A stretch of DNA of 64,000 nt, from assembly GCA_002418835.1 (NCBI GenBank), contig DIEX01000019.1, forward strand, positions 1 to 64,000, given 5' to 3'. The translations under genes and the position numbers were made by a program. The stretch's first letter is position 1. Every line of letters begins with the position of its first letter. Positions 61,607-64,000 of this stretch are shown piece by piece. This stretch comes from Spirochaetia bacterium UBA5763 (GTDB taxonomy: Bacteria; Spirochaetota; UBA4802; UBA5550). Below the pieces are notes generated by a model, which saw nothing but the letters and a program-made list of their open reading frames with translations, was not told the DNA's origin and searched no databases.

Positions 61607-63700
61607 TTACAGCGTGAATCTGTTCACCTGCTTTGTCATATCTTTTGCCATATTTCTAAGTGTATCAACAGTGGAAAAGAGATTATCGGTGTTTGCAGTC
61701 TGGTTTTCTGATGACGCGGCAATCTCCTCTGATGCGGCAGATGTCTCCTCTGAGATGGCGGATATGCTCTCCACGCTGTCCCTGATATTATCTTTCTGTA
61801 CGTTTATCTTTTCAGCAGATGAACTTACATGATTTATCTCAGGTATTATATTTTCAATTTTCAGGAAGATCTCTTTAAAGCTCCTTATTGTTTCATTCAC
61901 CGCATTCAGCTGGCCGCTTAATTCAACATCCATGTTGTCGCTGTTTTTTATAATAGCTGAGGTATCATCTGAAATCCGTCCAAGGAGTTGTGTGATTTCA
62001 TCAGCTGAACTTTTACTCTGCTCGGCAAGTTTTCTTATTTCGTCAGCCACAACAGCAAAGCCCTTACCCGATTCACCGGCCCTTGCAGCTTCAATCGCGG
62101 CGTTCAGAGCAAGGAGATTCGTCTGCTCTGCAATATTGTTGATGAGCCCCGTCATTTCATTTATCTGATTAATGTTCTTCCCGAAATTGTTGAGTTTTTC
62201 ACCGAATTCTTTAAATGTAACACCAACAGTCTCCACAGATTCAGCAAGGCCGCTCATATTCTCATTGCTTTTATTAGCGATGCTGTTAATATCTTTAGTC
62301 TTCTCCTGTATCTCAATAAGGGTCTCTGTCATGGTCTGAATTGAGTTTCCGAACTCCGAAAGAATATCAGTTACCTCCATAAGCTTTTGCGACTGTTCAG
62401 CTGTCCCTTTCGCCACTTCCTGGACAGAGTTTGAAACCTCACCTGATGAAGACGCAATCCCCTCTGCTGACATGTGAACTATTTCAGCCTTGTCATCTAT
62501 GGCCTCTGAATGGGTTTTTATGCTCAAGAGCATCTCTTTAAGAGATGACTGCATCTTCTCAGCTGATCTTGATATGTCACCCACCTCGTCAGTTAATTTC
62601 AGATATTCTGAATTGATCTCTGATGAAAAATCACCCTGTTCCATTGACTGAAGGTTTGTGCTGATGCTGCTGATGGGATTAGCAATTTTCCGTGCGATGT
62701 AAACTGTTATGGCAAAACTGAGCAGGGCGGAAATAACCAGAAAAATAAAGGTGATTTTTCCTATGCTCCTTGCGCTGTTCAGAAATTCACGCGCTTCAAC
62801 AAAACATATATAGTTCCAGTTGAGTTTTGAATTTAAATCCGAGGTTTTTCTGATGCTGATTGAATACCTAATCCCGTCAGGCATCCTTGTGCTAAAAGAT
62901 CCGCTCTCTGCAATGGCGCTTTCAAGTCTGCTGATTTTCAGTTCTTTTATATTTTTAGAAATGGTATCGGGATTTTTAGGGTTTGCAATGATAGTCCCTT
63001 TGTTATCAGCTATAACAACATAACCGTTTTTCCCGAGCTTTATATTATCAATCAGTTTTGTCAGTTTTTCAAGATTGATATTCATAGTTACTGCCCCGGC
63101 AAACTTTCCCCCCTGGTTTTTAACAGCTGATATGGATATAATATTCTGCGCCCCGTTTGATGAGCGGTATACATCACTCAACACAGGTTTGTCGGGATTG
63201 GCGAGGGCAAGTTTATACCAGTCTCTTACCCTTGCATCATAACCGTTTTTTCTCGGAGATGCGGGATACTGAACAAAACCTCCGTTAACCTCCACTCCAA
63301 GTGAAACAGTATCAACTTCAGGGTGAGTCTCTACAAAGTGCTGAAAAATTTTATATACCTCAGCTTCATAAGCAGAGTTCTTTAACGGGGTCATGGGAAC
63401 ATTACCCGATGGATCTTTCAGGTTTACATAAGATGTTATCCGTGAATCGGCCTGTCGTAGAAGAGAATTTTTAGCCATCATCAGGGTATTCTCCTGAATG
63501 AGCTCAAGATAGTTCTCTATACCGTTATTTATATGTATTATCTCTTTATGGAGAGAGTCGGTGTAGTCGTTCTTTGTCTGTGCCGCAACTTTCAGATAAA
63601 CTGTTACCCCCATAAGGAGCAGTGAAAACACAGTGAGGGAAACAAAGCCCGCAATGAGTTTGTTTTTAATATTAAGTTTAATATTAAGATGAAATTTCAT
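61607..63700 (-). CDS. Methyl-accepting chemotaxis protein with dCache-type sensor, 697 aa
   Basis: A signal-anchor helix (about 17-39) leads to a large periplasmic region (40-310) with dCache landmarks (RVRDWYKLALANPDKPVLSDVYRSSNG). A second helix (around 322-344) is followed by HAMP. The cytoplasmic signalling helix carries the tip NNIAEQTNLLALNAAIEAARAGESGKGFAVVADEIRKLAEQ. The start at 63700 has GGAGG about 13 bases upstream, better than an earlier in-frame start. It is convergent with the metallo-beta-lactamase-fold gene. It is the third chemoreceptor in the window; che genes are absent. Confidence 0.94.
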   Translation of the reverse strand: MKFHLNIKLNIKNKLIAGFVSLTVFSLLLMGVTVYLKVAAQTKNDYTDSLHKEIIHINNGIENYLELIQENTLMMAKNSLLRQADSRITSYVNLKDPSGNVPMTPLKNSAYEAEVYKIFQHFVETHPEVDTVSLGVEVNGGFVQYPASPRKNGYDARVRDWYKLALANPDKPVLSDVYRSSNGAQNIISISAVKNQGGKFAGAVTMNINLEKLTKLIDNIKLGKNGYVVIADNKGTIIANPKNPDTISKNIKELKISRLESAIAESGSFSTRMPDGIRYSISIRKTSDLNSKLNWNYICFVEAREFLNSARSIGKITFIFLVISALLSFAITVYIARKIANPISSISTNLQSMEQGDFSSEINSEYLKLTDEVGDISRSAEKMQSSLKEMLLSIKTHSEAIDDKAEIVHMSAEGIASSSGEVSNSVQEVAKGTAEQSQKLMEVTDILSEFGNSIQTMTETLIEIQEKTKDINSIANKSNENMSGLAESVETVGVTFKEFGEKLNNFGKNINQINEMTGLINNIAEQTNLLALNAAIEAARAGESGKGFAVVADEIRKLAEQSKSSADEITQLLGRISDDTSAIIKNSDNMDVELSGQLNAVNETIRSFKEIFLKIENIIPEINHVSSSAEKINVQKDNIRDSVESISAISEETSAASEEIAASSENQTANTDNLFSTVDTLRNMAKDMTKQVNRFTL

Positions 63701-63859
63701 GTCCTGGGCCCTCCTCCGGGATAATGGCTTTAATATAATATAAGGAGGAGCAGATTCCATTAATAAAAAAATGCTGGATTTATAGTAATCTCTGTCTTAT
63801 AACATATAATTAAGACAGTTTGAACCCTTAATGCAATATGAAAATGATATGAATAAACA

Positions 63860-64000
63860 ATGAGAAGAAAATTCCTCTTAATAAAACTGGCCGGGCTTAT
63901 CCTTCTGTTCTCAACAGCAGGATGCTTCCAGAGAAACCCCCTCCCTGCTGATGGGATAATATCACATGAGGCCCTTGCTGGTGGAGGTGTCATTGAACTT
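63860..64000 (+). CDS. Start of a lipoprotein gene, truncated by the window edge
   Basis: The first 47 codons are visible: MRRKFLLIKLAGLILLFSTA then GCFQRNPLPADG. The lipobox STAGC puts a lipid-modified Cys at residue 22, which follows a classical lipoprotein leader. The rest lies beyond base 64000, so nothing can be said of the function. It is divergent from the chemoreceptor gene, about 160 bp away. Confidence 0.7.
   Translation, partial: MRRKFLLIKLAGLILLFSTAGCFQRNPLPADGIISHEALAGGGVIEL

Noticed and set aside
63760..63993. Minus-strand 77-codon ORF at the right edge
   Set aside because: It lies antisense to a better supported lipoprotein start with a lipobox.

Overview
The window is about 64 kb of bacterial chromosome from a motile, Gram-negative-type (diderm) organism. 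Supporting signs are many lipobox lipoproteins, an OmpA-family lipoprotein, an outer-membrane barrel, three chemoreceptors, and a SpoIIE/STAS/HATPase partner-switching module. The paired TRL-like lipoproteins, a fused 2-hydroxyacyl-CoA dehydratase activase (an anaerobe trait) and an integron-style cassette array fit an anaerobic or facultative Spirochaetota member best. That placement is an inference: no rRNA or other phylogenetic marker was compared. No rRNA, tRNA or CRISPR array was seen.

Layout. 1-3026: very AT-rich leftward cassettes with attC-like sites, carrying an unknown gene and a TIR gene paired with a gene bearing a possible HEPN motif; no integrase is in view. 3027-4550: a 16-unit 21-bp repeat and a conserved hypothetical gene. 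4551-10452: ElyC-like protein, double-cluster ferredoxin-like protein with a divergent TetR regulator, miaA, and a PrsW-PilZ-cNMP fusion. 10497-18271: surface lipoproteins (tandem sugar-binding-like domains, two VCBS paralogues), an outer-membrane barrel, rmuC and a diguanylate cyclase. 18528-26969: a chemoreceptor, a candidate structured RNA or leader, then a three-gene operon encoding a cytoplasmic beta-propeller, a one-TM protein and a 1272-residue tubulin-like protein. 26988-31084: OmpA lipoprotein, ligA, asnS. 31304-34311: two TRL lipoproteins, a CbbX-like AAA+ protein, a STAS protein and a 35-codon ORF. 34848-41274: acyl-ACP thioesterase, an HD-GYP protein with altered motifs, a small zinc-ribbon protein, MarC, hydrolase, lipoproteins and a membrane AraC regulator. 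41642-47436: the 1413-residue activase and a secreted hypothetical protein, among small inverted-repeat elements. 47456-64000: isochorismatase-type hydrolase, two chemoreceptors, two cNMP-GGDEF proteins, the partner-switching cluster, YciB, a hybrid histidine kinase, a metallo-beta-lactamase-fold protein and the start of another lipoprotein.

Common theme. Much of the window is signalling: c-di-GMP synthesis or binding (two apparently intact GGDEF domains, one degenerate GGDEF, one altered HD-GYP, one PilZ-like), three cNMP-type sensors, three chemoreceptors, a hybrid kinase and two STAS proteins. The best candidates for undescribed biology are the tubulin-like operon with its upstream RNA, the cassette array with the TIR pair, and the heptad-encoding 21-bp repeat at 3400-3735.
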